Assembly: GCA_942491345.1 (NCBI GenBank)
Contig: CALOAN010000011.1
Location: forward strand, 248,001-312,000
Direction: 5' to 3'
Length of the DNA: 64,000 nucleotides
Source: JAHEEL01 sp942491345
Lineage (GTDB): Bacteria > Actinomycetota > Acidimicrobiia > Spongiisociales > UBA5794
Below, one piece after another: positions 49,390-58,236 of this stretch. Numbering within the stretch: position 1 is the first letter of the stretch; the number at the start of each line of letters is the position of its first letter. The notes under the pieces are model-generated. The model was not told where the DNA came from. It made no database searches and was given only the letters and a program-made list of their open reading frames with translations. The position numbers and the translations under genes were made by a program.

Positions 49390-50622
49390 TCAGTTCTCCT
49401 CGTTTCCTACATCGTCGGCAGACACTTCAGGCACCGCTTCCTCCACGGCCTCCTCAACCACCGCTTCCTCCACGGCCTCCTCCTCAACCACCGCCTCTTC
49501 CACGGCCTCCTCAAGCACCGCCTCTTCCACGGCCTCCTCAACCACCGCCTCTTCCACGGCCTCCTCAACCACCGCCTCTTCCACGGCCTCCTCAACCACC
49601 GCTTCCTCCACAGCCTCGGCGGCCAGCGAATCTTCTTCGTCCTCGATATCGAGGCCGAGGTCTTGGCTCTCGGACCGGATATCAATCCGGTATCCGGAGA
49701 GGCGTGCTGCGAGGCGAGCGTTCTGCCCCTCTTTGCCGATGGCCAGTGACAACTGATGGTCGGGCACCACAACTTCGGCGGTCCGTTCATCCTCATCGAG
49801 GCGCACGTCCTTGACGCGAGCCGGACTGAGCGCTTCAGCAATGAAGCCCTCGGTATCGTCGCGCCATTCGACGATGTCAACCTTCTCGCCCCGGAGTTCG
49901 TTCACGACCTGCCGGACACGAGATCCCCGGGCCCCTACGCAGGCTCCCACCGGGTCGACGTTGGGATCGTTCGACGCAACGGCGATCTTCGTGCGATGGC
50001 CAGGTTCGCGAGCGATAGCCCTGATTTCAACATCTCCATCGACGAGCTCTGGCACCTCGAGCTCGAACAGCGAGCGTATGAACTCGGGATGGCTCCGTGA
50101 TACAACGATTTGCGGACCCTTGCCCTCACCGCGCACCTCGAGGATGTAGCCCTTGACACGATTCCCGCGCTCGAGGCGCTCGTAAGGGATCCTCTCGGAC
50201 GACGGCATGATGGCTTCCGCATCACCAAGATCGAGGATCGCGTAGCGGTGGTCTGACTGCTGAACGATGCCCGTGATCAGGTCACCTTCCCTGCCTTCGT
50301 AGATGTCGTAGACCTGCTCGCGTTTCGCATCGCGAAGGCGCTGACGAATGACCTGCTTCGCCGTCTGTGCTGCGATCCGCCCGAAGTTCTCCGGGGTGTC
50401 TTCCCACTCTTCGACGACATTCCCGTCTTCGTCGAGCTCTTGGCCGTAGACCAGGATCTCCCCAGTATCGGCGTCAATCGTGACCCGCGCTTCTTCGGCT
50501 GCCCCGGGTGTCCGCTTGTAGGCCGAGACGAGGGCATTTGCCAGCGCATCGAGAATGGTGTCGGCAGGGACACCCTTCTCACGCTCGAGGAGCTCCAACG
50601 CGTCCAACAGGTTGTAGTCCAT
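49390..50622 (-). CDS. nusA: Transcription termination/antitermination factor NusA with acidic repeat tail
   Basis: 410 residues. N-terminal domain (MDYNLLDALELLEREKGVPADTILDALANALVSAYKR), S1 (REGDLITGIVQQSDHRYAILDLGDAEAIMP) and two KH domains (VGACVGARGSRVRQVVNELRGEKVDIVEW; HQLSLAIGKEGQNARLAARLSGYRIDI) are complete to about 335. The last ~70 residues are almost only Glu, Ala and Val in EEAVVEEAVEEAV repeats. They are encoded by a 27-bp tandem array (49435-49620), then end VSADDVGNEEN. Binds RNA polymerase to control pausing and termination. rimP precedes; infB follows. Confidence 0.95.
   Translation of the reverse strand: MDYNLLDALELLEREKGVPADTILDALANALVSAYKRTPGAAEEARVTIDADTGEILVYGQELDEDGNVVEEWEDTPENFGRIAAQTAKQVIRQRLRDAKREQVYDIYEGREGDLITGIVQQSDHRYAILDLGDAEAIMPSSERIPYERLERGNRVKGYILEVRGEGKGPQIVVSRSHPEFIRSLFELEVPELVDGDVEIRAIAREPGHRTKIAVASNDPNVDPVGACVGARGSRVRQVVNELRGEKVDIVEWRDDTEGFIAEALSPARVKDVRLDEDERTAEVVVPDHQLSLAIGKEGQNARLAARLSGYRIDIRSESQDLGLDIEDEEDSLAAEAVEEAVVEEAVEEAVVEEAVEEAVVEEAVEEAVLEEAVEEAVVEEEAVEEAVVEEAVEEAVPEVSADDVGNEEN
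49435..49620. repeat. 27-bp tandem repeat encoding the NusA tail
   Basis: About seven near-identical 27-bp units (CCTCTTCCACGGCCTCCTCA core on the plus strand) keep the nusA frame and encode EEAVVEEAV units. One unit carries an extra in-frame Glu codon. Expansion or contraction by whole units would be tolerated. Confidence 0.9.
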
Positions 50623-50634
50623 CGTTGCCTCTCC

Positions 50635-51114
50635 CTACGACTTTTTGCCGGGCTTTGCGCCCTTTTCCCACACGAATACGGTGCGTGCCGATGAGATGTC
50701 ACTCATCTCAATAGTGCGCTCCACGCCATCCACGTCAACGACGATCGCGTCACCGTCGGCCGCCACCAGCGCACCACGGTGATGCTTCTCGTCCTCGATC
50801 TTCGTGAACGTCTTGATGTGTACGTCGCTCCGCAGCGCCTTCTGGAAGTGCTCCGGCCTGCGAAGCTTGCGCTCGAGCCCCGGTGATGTCACCTCGAGGG
50901 TGTACGAACCGGGAAACGGATCGTCGGTCTCGATCAGGCGAGAAATCCCGCGTGACAGGTCCTCGATCCGGTCCAGACCGATCGGACCATCGGCGTCGAC
51001 CACAACGCGCAGAAGTTTGCCACCTCCGAGGACCTCGACGTCGTCGAGTTCGATGCCCTCCGCAGCGACATAAGGGCCCACGAGGCCCCAAATCTGTTCC
51101 GCGACATCCGCCAC
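50635..51114 (-). CDS. rimP: Ribosome maturation factor RimP
   Basis: 159 residues from GTG 51114, chosen because TAGGAG lies 8-9 nt upstream; a TTG at 51135 is less likely. Family marks: VADVAEQIWGLVGPYVAAEGIELDDVEVL, LRVVVDADGPIGLDRIEDLSRGISRLIETDDPFPGSYTLEVTSPGLERKLRRPEHF, then the SH3-like C-terminal domain. Needed for 30S maturation. It begins the rimP-nusA-infB operon. C-terminus basic (KGAKPGKKS). Confidence 0.93.
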   Translation of the reverse strand: MADVAEQIWGLVGPYVAAEGIELDDVEVLGGGKLLRVVVDADGPIGLDRIEDLSRGISRLIETDDPFPGSYTLEVTSPGLERKLRRPEHFQKALRSDVHIKTFTKIEDEKHHRGALVAADGDAIVVDVDGVERTIEMSDISSARTVFVWEKGAKPGKKS

Positions 51115-51241
51115 GCCCGGTGCTCCTAACTGCAAACATCACACAACGAGGCGGGCCAGGCCCACCTCGACGCGTCCATCCCATTGCAGAATGGAGTATA
51201 GGCGAGACGGCATCCTGTCGGCGGGGACGAACACGAAGGCG

Positions 51242-51341
51242 AGAATCAAGAGCCAAGAGTCAAGATCCAAGACCGGACCGCAGGAAACGATCGGGCGGAT
51301 TTGCTCAGGTCTTGGTTCTTGGTTCTTGGCTCTTGGCTCTG
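51242..51341. repeat. Inverted short-word repeat (CCAAGA/TCTTGG) at the 3' end of proS
   Basis: Left arm 51242-51275 (AATCAAGAGCCAAGAGTCAA type words) and right arm 51307-51341 (complementary TCTTGGTTCTTGGCTCTTGG words) face each other across ~31 bp. The right arm is inside the proS frame. A related element lies at 55751-55831. It may act as terminator for proS; origin looks repeat-driven. Confidence 0.8.
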
Positions 51342-53038
51342 CGAACGAGCGCTGCGATCTCTTCCGCTGCGTTCTCGATGGCAATCTCTGACTTCTCGCC
51401 GGTACTGCGCACGGAGAACTCGACGACGCCGTCGGCGAGACCTCTCGGGCCAACCGTGGCTCGGAATGGGATCCCGATCAGCTCCGCATCGATGAACTTC
51501 ACGCCGGGCCGCTCAGCTCGGTCGTCGATCAGCACATCGACTCCGGCGGCTGCCAGATCGTCGTAGAGGCGGTCGGCAATGGTCATCGTGTCCTCGTCGT
51601 TGACCTTGACGACGGTGATGACCACCTCGTATGGGGCGATGGCAACCGGCCACACGATCCCCTGCTCGTCGTGATTCATCTCAACAGCTGCCGCGAGATT
51701 GCGCTCCACACCGATGCCGTAGGAGCCCATGATGATCGGTACCGGTGTTCCAGCGGCGTCGAGGACCGTCGCTCCGAGAGCTTGGGAGAATTTCGTGCCG
51801 AGCTTGAAGATGTGCCCGGCCTCGATTCCGCTGAACAACTCGAGCGGCTCACCGCAGACGGGGCAGCCTTCACCGGCACGCACCGCTCTGAGGTCGAGCC
51901 ATTCGGAGATCGCGATGTCACGACCGACATCCACTCCCCGCAGGTGGTGGTCGTCGATGTTCGCTCCCGTCACCATGTTCACTCGCTCGGCGAGTTGCAG
52001 ATCTCCCAAGATTCGCAGACCGTCGACGCCGACCGCTCCGAGACTCCCCGCGTCGGCTCCCAGGAGGGCTCGAATCTCCTCGGCATGCGCAGGGCGGATA
52101 TCGATGGCGCCCGTTCCGTCTTGCAGCTTCTGCTCATGCAGATCATGGTCACCGAGCAGCAGCACGAGCGCTGGTTCACCGTCCAGTATGTAGACGAGGG
52201 TCTTGATCTGGCGGTTGGCCTCCGCCCCACCTTCGAACTCGACGAGGTCGGCGATCGTGCGGACGCCCGGAGTGGGGAAACGCTCCGCCGCATCGGGCCC
52301 GGCGTCATCTTCAACCCGAGGAATCGTTGATGTCGCCCGCTCGACGTTCGCGGCATAATCACAGGCCGAGCAGTATGCGACGTCATCCTCACCCGCCGGT
52401 GAGGGCACGATGAACTCAACCGAGTCTGAGCCTCCCATGGCCCCTGAGGAAGCCTCCACGGGAATCGCCGTCACGCCGATCCGCTCGAAGATCCTCGAGT
52501 ACGCGGCAAAATGGCGATCGAACTGAAGATCGAGACCGGCTGTGTCGAGATCGAAGCTGTACGAGTCCTTCATGGTGAACTCACGCACGCGCAACAAACC
52601 CGCCTTTGGCCGCGGCTCATCCCGGAACTTGGTCTGAATCTGATACCAAAGCTGCGGCAGCTGCTTATACGACGTCAGTTCCGCGGCGATGGTTGTGAAG
52701 ATCTCCTCATGCGTCGGGCCGAGAACGGCGGCGCCTCCTCGTAGATCGTTCAGCTGGAAGAGAATGTCTCCCATCGATTCGATCCGGCCCGTTCGTTCCC
52801 AGATTTCGCGGGGATGCAGCGCAGGCAACAAGAGCTCCTGGCCACCGATCGCGTCGATCTCGTCGCGAATGATTGCCACGATCTTCGCCCGAACCCGATA
52901 TCCCAGCGGCAGCAGTGAGTAGACGCCAGACATCAACTGGCGGATGTATCCGCCGCGAACAAGCAGGCGGTGACTCACGGCCTCAGCATCGGCCGGGTCG
53001 TCTCGAAGTGTGGGGATGAACGCCTGTGACCAACGCAC
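51305..53038 (-). CDS. proS: Proline--tRNA ligase
   Basis: 577 residues from GTG 53038 (SD GGAG), starting VRWSQAFIPTLRDDPADAEAVSHRLLVRGGYIRQLMSGVYSLLPLG as in bacterial-type ProRS. Class II motifs: GPTHEEIFTTIAAEL (motif 2 neighbourhood), YQIQTKFRDEPRPKAGLLRVREFTMKDSYSFD, and GSYGIGVERNLAA (motif 3). The editing (INS) domain lies about 220-390, with YCSACDYAANVERA and later CPVCGEPL. The last ~9 residues (SQEPRTKT) are translated from the right arm of the repeat. Cytosolic charging of tRNA-Pro. Confidence 0.96.
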   Translation of the reverse strand: MRWSQAFIPTLRDDPADAEAVSHRLLVRGGYIRQLMSGVYSLLPLGYRVRAKIVAIIRDEIDAIGGQELLLPALHPREIWERTGRIESMGDILFQLNDLRGGAAVLGPTHEEIFTTIAAELTSYKQLPQLWYQIQTKFRDEPRPKAGLLRVREFTMKDSYSFDLDTAGLDLQFDRHFAAYSRIFERIGVTAIPVEASSGAMGGSDSVEFIVPSPAGEDDVAYCSACDYAANVERATSTIPRVEDDAGPDAAERFPTPGVRTIADLVEFEGGAEANRQIKTLVYILDGEPALVLLLGDHDLHEQKLQDGTGAIDIRPAHAEEIRALLGADAGSLGAVGVDGLRILGDLQLAERVNMVTGANIDDHHLRGVDVGRDIAISEWLDLRAVRAGEGCPVCGEPLELFSGIEAGHIFKLGTKFSQALGATVLDAAGTPVPIIMGSYGIGVERNLAAAVEMNHDEQGIVWPVAIAPYEVVITVVKVNDEDTMTIADRLYDDLAAAGVDVLIDDRAERPGVKFIDAELIGIPFRATVGPRGLADGVVEFSVRSTGEKSEIAIENAAEEIAALVRRAKSQEPRTKT

Positions 53039-53091
53039 GCACTGACTCCAGTGATCTCGGGGGCTGCGGAGGATAGTGGCGGCGACCGTCG

Positions 53092-54465
53092 TCAGTCGAC
53101 GGTCAAACGGTAGGCCCCCGGGCCGGTCGCCCCTGCGTCTCCCACGATCACGAAGAAGGAACCCGCTTCTCTGGCCGTGAAGACGATCCGCGGATTGGTG
53201 CCGAAGAGACCTCCACCTGAGTCGTCGTCGATCGCCTGGACGTAGCCGAGACCGCCGGGAGCATCGATCATCAGGATCGGATCGAACGCGATGGCGTCCA
53301 CGTCGATCGTGATGGCCTGTCCTTTGCCCAGATCGACCATGTACCAATCGAAATCACCCGGATAGTCGGCATTCCCGGTGATCGTCGATTCGCGAATCAG
53401 CGTTTGCCCGTCGTCGGGATCAGGCCAGGGCGTGAGGTCAACGCTCGAACGAAGCTGCACCTCGCCGCTGCCCGAGAGATTCTCGACGCGCAAGACATGG
53501 GGCCCGGCATACGAGACCAGATCATCGATCCTCTCCTCACCCTCAACTGTTTCATCCGCAGAGGCAATCTCGAGACCGTCGATCGTTGAGAAGGTGAGGG
53601 ATGCATCAGCGTCGCTCGATGCGTCGAAGCTGACGTCCGAGTACAACGGGGATTCGAACACGAAGATGTGCTCCTGCCAGACGTTCTCGAATTCGAGCCG
53701 ATAGACGTCCGTGCCTCGACCCTGAGGAGGTAGGCGATTTGCGAGCTCGCCATTCGAAGAGCCCGAACGCATGAGCTCGATTGCCGCCGCTGCGTCGGTG
53801 AGAGACCCGGAGAGACCGAACTCCTCGAGGAAGCTGAAGTTGGTGATACCAATGACCAGCCCATCCTCGTCCACGAGTGCTCCCCCGCTCTGTCCGCCGA
53901 CCACGGTGGCGTCCGACTGAAGGAAGGTCCACTCCTCGGCCACCCATTCGCGTGTCCGGGAGAGTATGCCTTCGGTAATGGTTGGTTGAGGAAAGGCCTC
54001 AGACTCGCCCGGGTACCCAACGAGGTAGACCGGCCGGCCGAGCGGGATCTTCTCACCGTCCCCAATCTTGACAGGAGCCGGAACGTTCGCGACCCCCGAC
54101 ACATCAATGAGGGCGAGATCTCCAAACAGGTCGGTTCCGATGACCGGAGCGTCCGGGATCTCCGTGCCGTTCGGGAACACCACGCGCGCCGACTGGTAGG
54201 GCCAGACCACATGGGCGGCGGTGAGCACAGTCGTAGCGTCGATGAGAATCCCGCTGCCGCCTGCAATATCGGTATCGATCGACGCTATTGCCGGCCCTAC
54301 CTGCCCGTAGACCTGCTGGGCCGTCGAAACGGCTGGTGGTGCGGTCGTTGACGTCTCGGCAGGTGTTTCAGCACTGGACGTCGTGGTGGATTCGCTCGAT
54401 GTGGTGCAGGCCGCACTGAGGAGGGTGAAGGCCAGAATCGCGAAACTGACCGTTCGCCTCGTCAC
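53092..54465 (-). CDS. Trypsin-like serine protease lipoprotein (HtrA-like) with C-terminal beta domains
   Basis: 457 residues from GTG 54465. Lipoprotein signal SFAILAFTLLSAACTTS (Cys about 20), then a Ser/Thr-rich linker. S1 protease domain: GSGILIDATTVLTAAHVVW (His), DLFGDLALIDVSG (Asp) and DATVVGGQSGGALVDEDG (Ser), all in order. No PDZ domain; the C-terminal ~200 residues look like two PPC-type beta modules (WQEHIFVFESPLYSDVSFDA, FDWYMVDLGKGQAITIDVDA). Surface-anchored protease. GTGA overlap with ispG implies coupling to the isoprenoid gene, without an obvious functional link. Confidence 0.82.
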   Translation of the reverse strand: MTRRTVSFAILAFTLLSAACTTSSESTTTSSAETPAETSTTAPPAVSTAQQVYGQVGPAIASIDTDIAGGSGILIDATTVLTAAHVVWPYQSARVVFPNGTEIPDAPVIGTDLFGDLALIDVSGVANVPAPVKIGDGEKIPLGRPVYLVGYPGESEAFPQPTITEGILSRTREWVAEEWTFLQSDATVVGGQSGGALVDEDGLVIGITNFSFLEEFGLSGSLTDAAAAIELMRSGSSNGELANRLPPQGRGTDVYRLEFENVWQEHIFVFESPLYSDVSFDASSDADASLTFSTIDGLEIASADETVEGEERIDDLVSYAGPHVLRVENLSGSGEVQLRSSVDLTPWPDPDDGQTLIRESTITGNADYPGDFDWYMVDLGKGQAITIDVDAIAFDPILMIDAPGGLGYVQAIDDDSGGGLFGTNPRIVFTAREAGSFFVIVGDAGATGPGAYRLTVD

Positions 54466-55679
54466 GCCGGCTCACCGGCCGCGACCTCGGCGACGTTTGC
54501 CCGGCGTTCGGCCGCTCGGTTGGCGTCACCCTGGAGACCGAGGAGTTCGATGCGCTCTTCCTCCGCCAGGTCGGCAGCGGAGACATCGGCGGCAGCAAGC
54601 CGTGCTTCGACACCTTCTTCGACCAGTCGTTCGGCCTCGTCGAGGAGTGCAGCAACCATCTCGTCCTCGGGCACCACCCGTACGACCTGACCCTTGATGA
54701 ACAGGTGTCCCTTTCCGCGTCCGGCTGCAATGCCGATGTCGGCCTCGCGCGCTTCACCAGGCCCGTTCACGATGCACCCCATGATCGCAACCTGGATCGG
54801 CAGATTGGCGGCTTCGAGCGCTGCGGTTGCCTCCTCAGCGACTTTGATCACATCGACCTCGGCGCGCCCGCATGATGGGCACGCGATCAGATCGAGGCCG
54901 GTGCGTTCGCGCAGGCCCAGATACTCGAGCAGCTGCCGGCCTGCCTTGGCCTCCTCAACGGGGTCTGCGGTGAGCGAGAACCGGATGGTGTCACCGATTC
55001 CCTCGAGGAGAAGGGTGCTGATCCCTGCGACCGACTTGATGAGGCCTCCCGGCGGCGGTCCGGCTTCGGTAACCCCGAGGTGCAGCGGATATTCGACCTG
55101 CTCGGCGAGCAATCGGTAGGACTCAACCATCCGGGGCACGGTCGAGTGTTTGACCGATATCTTGATGTCGTAGAACCCGACATCCTCGAGGTAGCGGATT
55201 TCCTTTTGAGCCGACCGGACGAGTGCCTCAGGCACCGGAGCCCCAAACTCCTCGAGAAGATCCCTGTCGAGCGATCCAGCGTTCACACCGACCCGGATGG
55301 AGACGCCGGCGTCCGCAGCTGCACGCGCCACCGCCTTGATGTGCTCCTCTTTCCTGATATTGCCCGGATTGAGCCGAAGACCCGCAACACCGGCTTCGAG
55401 GGCCGCCAGAGCGAGCCGATACTGGTAGTGGATGTCGGCGATGATCGGGACCGGGGAACGCGGAACGATCTCGGCCAGGCCCTGCGCTGCCTCGGCGTCG
55501 TTGCACGTGATGCGAACGATGTCGGCCCCTGCGCCCCTGAGTGCATACACCTGCGAAAGAGTGGCGTCGACATCAGCTGTCTTCGTCGTTGTCATCGACT
55601 GAACACTGATCGGTGCCCCTCCCCCAACCTGCACATTGCCGACCATGACCGGTCGCGAGGCTCGCCGCTCAAACTCCAT
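54462..55679 (-). CDS. ispG: 4-hydroxy-3-methylbut-2-en-1-yl diphosphate synthase
   Basis: 405 residues from ATG 55679 with TACCAT 6 nt upstream. Core motifs: PISVQSMTTTKTADVDATLSQV, GADIVRITCNDAEAA, RLNPGNI, ISVKHSTV, and the [4Fe-4S] ligands in LIACPSCGRAEVDV and IMGCIVNGPGEAREADIG, with a Glu near the end. Penultimate step of the MEP pathway; dxr is two genes upstream in this block. The C-terminal ~45 residues beyond the usual end are Ala/Glu-rich. The 191 bp upstream of its promoter hold the 55.75-kb repeat. Confidence 0.95.
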   Translation of the reverse strand: MEFERRASRPVMVGNVQVGGGAPISVQSMTTTKTADVDATLSQVYALRGAGADIVRITCNDAEAAQGLAEIVPRSPVPIIADIHYQYRLALAALEAGVAGLRLNPGNIRKEEHIKAVARAAADAGVSIRVGVNAGSLDRDLLEEFGAPVPEALVRSAQKEIRYLEDVGFYDIKISVKHSTVPRMVESYRLLAEQVEYPLHLGVTEAGPPPGGLIKSVAGISTLLLEGIGDTIRFSLTADPVEEAKAGRQLLEYLGLRERTGLDLIACPSCGRAEVDVIKVAEEATAALEAANLPIQVAIMGCIVNGPGEAREADIGIAAGRGKGHLFIKGQVVRVVPEDEMVAALLDEAERLVEEGVEARLAAADVSAADLAEEERIELLGLQGDANRAAERRANVAEVAAGEPA

Positions 55680-55685
55680 ACGCCA

Positions 55686-55691
55686 ATGGTA
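55686..55691 (-). promoter_or_regulatory. -10 box TACCAT, leaderless start of ispG
   Basis: TACCAT, 6 nt, ATG 55679; fixes the start at the family-typical N-terminus. Confidence 0.55.
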
Positions 55692-55750
55692 GGGAAGACG
55701 GATCGGGAGTAGCGCGCGGGGATTGGGATTCTCGATAGCCACGGGATCGA

Positions 55751-55831
55751 GAATCAAGAACCAAGAGTCAAGACCGGACCGCGACGGCGACTGGTCGCGG
55801 ACTCCCTCCTGGCTCTTGGCTCTCGGTTTCC
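55751..55831. repeat. Inverted short-word repeat between rseP and ispG
   Basis: Left arm 55751-55775 (AATCAAGAACCAAGAGTCAA) and right arm 55809-55831 (TGGCTCTTGGCTCTCGG) flank an inner stem CCGCGAC / GTCGCGG (about 55779-55800). A relative of the proS-end element at 51.3 kb, sharing AAGACCGGACCGC after the left arm. It may terminate rseP transcripts. Confidence 0.75.
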
Positions 55832-55870
55832 GAACGCGGGAGTTCGCTCCAATCCCGGCGGCGGCCCGAG

Positions 55871-57028
55871 TCAGAGCTGCAACGGCCTGAAGATGTCGAG
55901 GTAGACGCCCATGAGGCCCACGGTGATCAGGAAGACGACGACCACGGCTGCGACCGGCATGAGCTTGCGGATATCAGGGACACGTCCACGGATCTTCTCA
56001 TACAGAGCGACGGCGAAGTGGCCTCCGTCGAGCGGGTAGAGCGGGATGAAGTTCAGGATCCCAACGAACACGTTGACAAGCGCGAGCAGGGTCAAGGTGC
56101 TTTCCATGGGTCCCGCGAGCCGGACAAGGCCGATCGGGCTGATCGGGCGGATTTCCTGGATACCTTCTTCGCCGCCACCGAACACCGAGACGATGAGCTG
56201 CGGGAACCCTATGACCATCCGGTAGAGCCCGTAGACGCTCTGCACGGCGGCTTCAGCGATTCCGCGGTATGCGGCGCCGACGACGCCGAAGATGCCAGGC
56301 TGCACGCGTGCGACAGCAGGCGCGGCGCCGAAGTACCCGACCTCTTCGTACACAACGTTGCCCGCTTCGTCGGTAACGACTTCGTCGTCGATCACAACCG
56401 CTCGCTCCCGGAATGCGAGGGTGGTGAGAGCCTCGGCGGGCGTCCCGTCGCGAGAGTATCCAATCAGGACGGTCTCGCCACCATCGGGGCCGATTCGGTC
56501 GACGAAGTCGTACCAGGACGTCACCTGAACACCTTCGTAGGACAGCAAGACATCACCGGCCTGGAATCCCGCAGTCACCGACGGCGCCTCTTCACCGGAT
56601 GGTGTCGTCGGCGCGATCGAGGCGAGTGTGAGCGTTGGGATGGGGTCTCCGGCCTCATCGGTCGCCACTTCACCCCAGACCAGGAAGATGGTGATGAGGA
56701 GAAGGGTCGCCATCACGAAATGGCTGAACACCCCGGCGAGAACAACGACCGACTTCTTCCAGAACACCGAGTTCCGATAGGTCCGTCCCTCGTCTTCCGC
56801 CGGGACCTCTTCAAACGGATTCATCCCGATGATGCGGACGTACCCACCGAGCGGGACGGCTTTGATGCCGTACTCAGTCTCGCCCCGCGTGGTTGACCAA
56901 ATGCGGGGGCCAAAGCCGAAGAAGGCTTCGGTGGCTTTCATACCGAAACCCTTGGCCGCAAGGAAGTGGGCGCCCTCGTGCACCACGATCATGGCGACAA
57001 TCCCGATCACCATGACTGCGGTCCCCAT
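55871..57028 (-). CDS. rseP: Site-2 protease, RseP family
   Basis: 385 residues from ATG 57028. Zinc ligands HEGAH in VVHEGAHFLAAKGFGMK (about 18-22) and the third in NFIPLYPLDGGHFAVAL (about 330-346). A PDZ domain (about 155-215) reads AGFQAGDVLLSYEGVQVTSW. Four membrane helices. Intramembrane cleavage of anti-sigma factors or lipoprotein signal remnants; here with dxr and ispG as in most actinobacteria. No anti-sigma gene is next to it. Confidence 0.92.
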   Translation of the reverse strand: MGTAVMVIGIVAMIVVHEGAHFLAAKGFGMKATEAFFGFGPRIWSTTRGETEYGIKAVPLGGYVRIIGMNPFEEVPAEDEGRTYRNSVFWKKSVVVLAGVFSHFVMATLLLITIFLVWGEVATDEAGDPIPTLTLASIAPTTPSGEEAPSVTAGFQAGDVLLSYEGVQVTSWYDFVDRIGPDGGETVLIGYSRDGTPAEALTTLAFRERAVVIDDEVVTDEAGNVVYEEVGYFGAAPAVARVQPGIFGVVGAAYRGIAEAAVQSVYGLYRMVIGFPQLIVSVFGGGEEGIQEIRPISPIGLVRLAGPMESTLTLLALVNVFVGILNFIPLYPLDGGHFAVALYEKIRGRVPDIRKLMPVAAVVVVFLITVGLMGVYLDIFRPLQL

Positions 57029-57081
57029 CAACGATCCCCCGTCAGCGCTCTCATGAGGTCAAAACTACCCACGCAATTCAC

Positions 57082-58236
57082 CTACCGGACCGATCGCGAT
57101 GCGATCGACTCCTCAGCGGCGACACGACCCGCCTCGTCCGCGGCCAGCGCCGACGCCAGGGTATGGATCGGCGCGGGCGGCACCGCGTCGAGGGCATCAG
57201 CGACGACTTCGGTGATTTCATGAAAGCCGATCCGGCGGGCGAGAAAGGCAGCGACGGCGACCTCGTCCGCAGCGTTGAGAACGGCTGGTGCGTTGCCGCC
57301 CCTGAGTCCGGCCGCGTACCCCATGTCGAGGGCTGGAAAACGCTCTCGATCCGGCGCCGAGAACGTCAAATCGACACCAATCGGATCGAACGGAGCGGCG
57401 AGGCCCGTGGCCCGCTCCGGCGCCGTCATGGCGTGCTGGATCGGCTTCCTCATGTCCGGTTGACCGAGTTCCGCTTTGACCACGCCGTCGCTGAACTCGA
57501 CAAAGGAATGCACAAAGCTCTTGGGATGGATCACCACGTCGATCTGGTCGTACGCAAGGCCGAACAGGAAGTGGGCTTCGATTACCTCGAATGCCTTGTT
57601 CATGAGCGTGGCAGAGTCGATCGAGATTCGTGGGCCCATGTCCCACGTCGGATGAGCCAGTGCATCGTCGACCGAGACGGTGCTGAGATCGATGTCGGGG
57701 TCTGCATGGAATGGGCCGCCGGATGCGGTCAGTATCACACGTCGGATTGAGCCGGCAGGTTCGCCGTTGATGCACTGCCATATCGCTGAGTGCTCACTGT
57801 CGACGGGGATCAGCTCCCCTCCGCGCGATGCAAGCGCCTCCATGACAAGGGGTCCGCCAGTGAGGAGGCTCTCCTTGTTGGCAAGACCGAGGCGATTCCC
57901 CGCCTCGAGCGCGGCAAGTGATGGTTCGAGCCCCGAGGCTCCGACGATTCCGTTGACAACAGTCGTACCCACAGTCCCGGCGAGCCCGGCGATCGCCTGC
58001 GGTCCGAACTCGACTCTGCGTTCAAGATCCGGATCGATCGATCGTGCCGGCGTCTCAGCGACGGCGATCCGCGCCTCGGGATACCGCTCAGCGATTTCCA
58101 CAAGCTCAAGCGAGATCGAGCCCGTCGCGATCCCGACAACGCGACGGTTCAGACGGTCGGCGACTTCGAGGGTCTGTGTGCCGATCGAGCCCGTTGCCCC
58201 GAGGACGACGACCGGGGTCAGAGAAGGCCGGTCCAC
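57082..58236 (-). CDS. dxr: 1-deoxy-D-xylulose 5-phosphate reductoisomerase
   Basis: About 384 residues from GTG 58236; a TTG at 58251 is possible. NADPH motif VVLGATGSIGTQTLEV, LANKESLLTGG, catalytic metal site IPVDSEHSAIWQCI and the ILTASGGPFHADPDIDL, SIDSATLMNKAFEVIEAHFLFG, VVIHPKSFVHSFVEFSDG segments are all present. First committed MEP-pathway step. The start overlaps the 3' end of cdsA by ~20 nt. Confidence 0.95.
   Translation of the reverse strand: MDRPSLTPVVVLGATGSIGTQTLEVADRLNRRVVGIATGSISLELVEIAERYPEARIAVAETPARSIDPDLERRVEFGPQAIAGLAGTVGTTVVNGIVGASGLEPSLAALEAGNRLGLANKESLLTGGPLVMEALASRGGELIPVDSEHSAIWQCINGEPAGSIRRVILTASGGPFHADPDIDLSTVSVDDALAHPTWDMGPRISIDSATLMNKAFEVIEAHFLFGLAYDQIDVVIHPKSFVHSFVEFSDGVVKAELGQPDMRKPIQHAMTAPERATGLAAPFDPIGVDLTFSAPDRERFPALDMGYAAGLRGGNAPAVLNAADEVAVAAFLARRIGFHEITEVVADALDAVPPAPIHTLASALAADEAGRVAAEESIASRSVR

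Noticed and set aside
49096..49814. Proline/leucine-rich plus-strand ORFs opposite infB and nusA
   Set aside because: They are complements of the NusA repeat and IF-2 linker; the minus-strand genes are certain.
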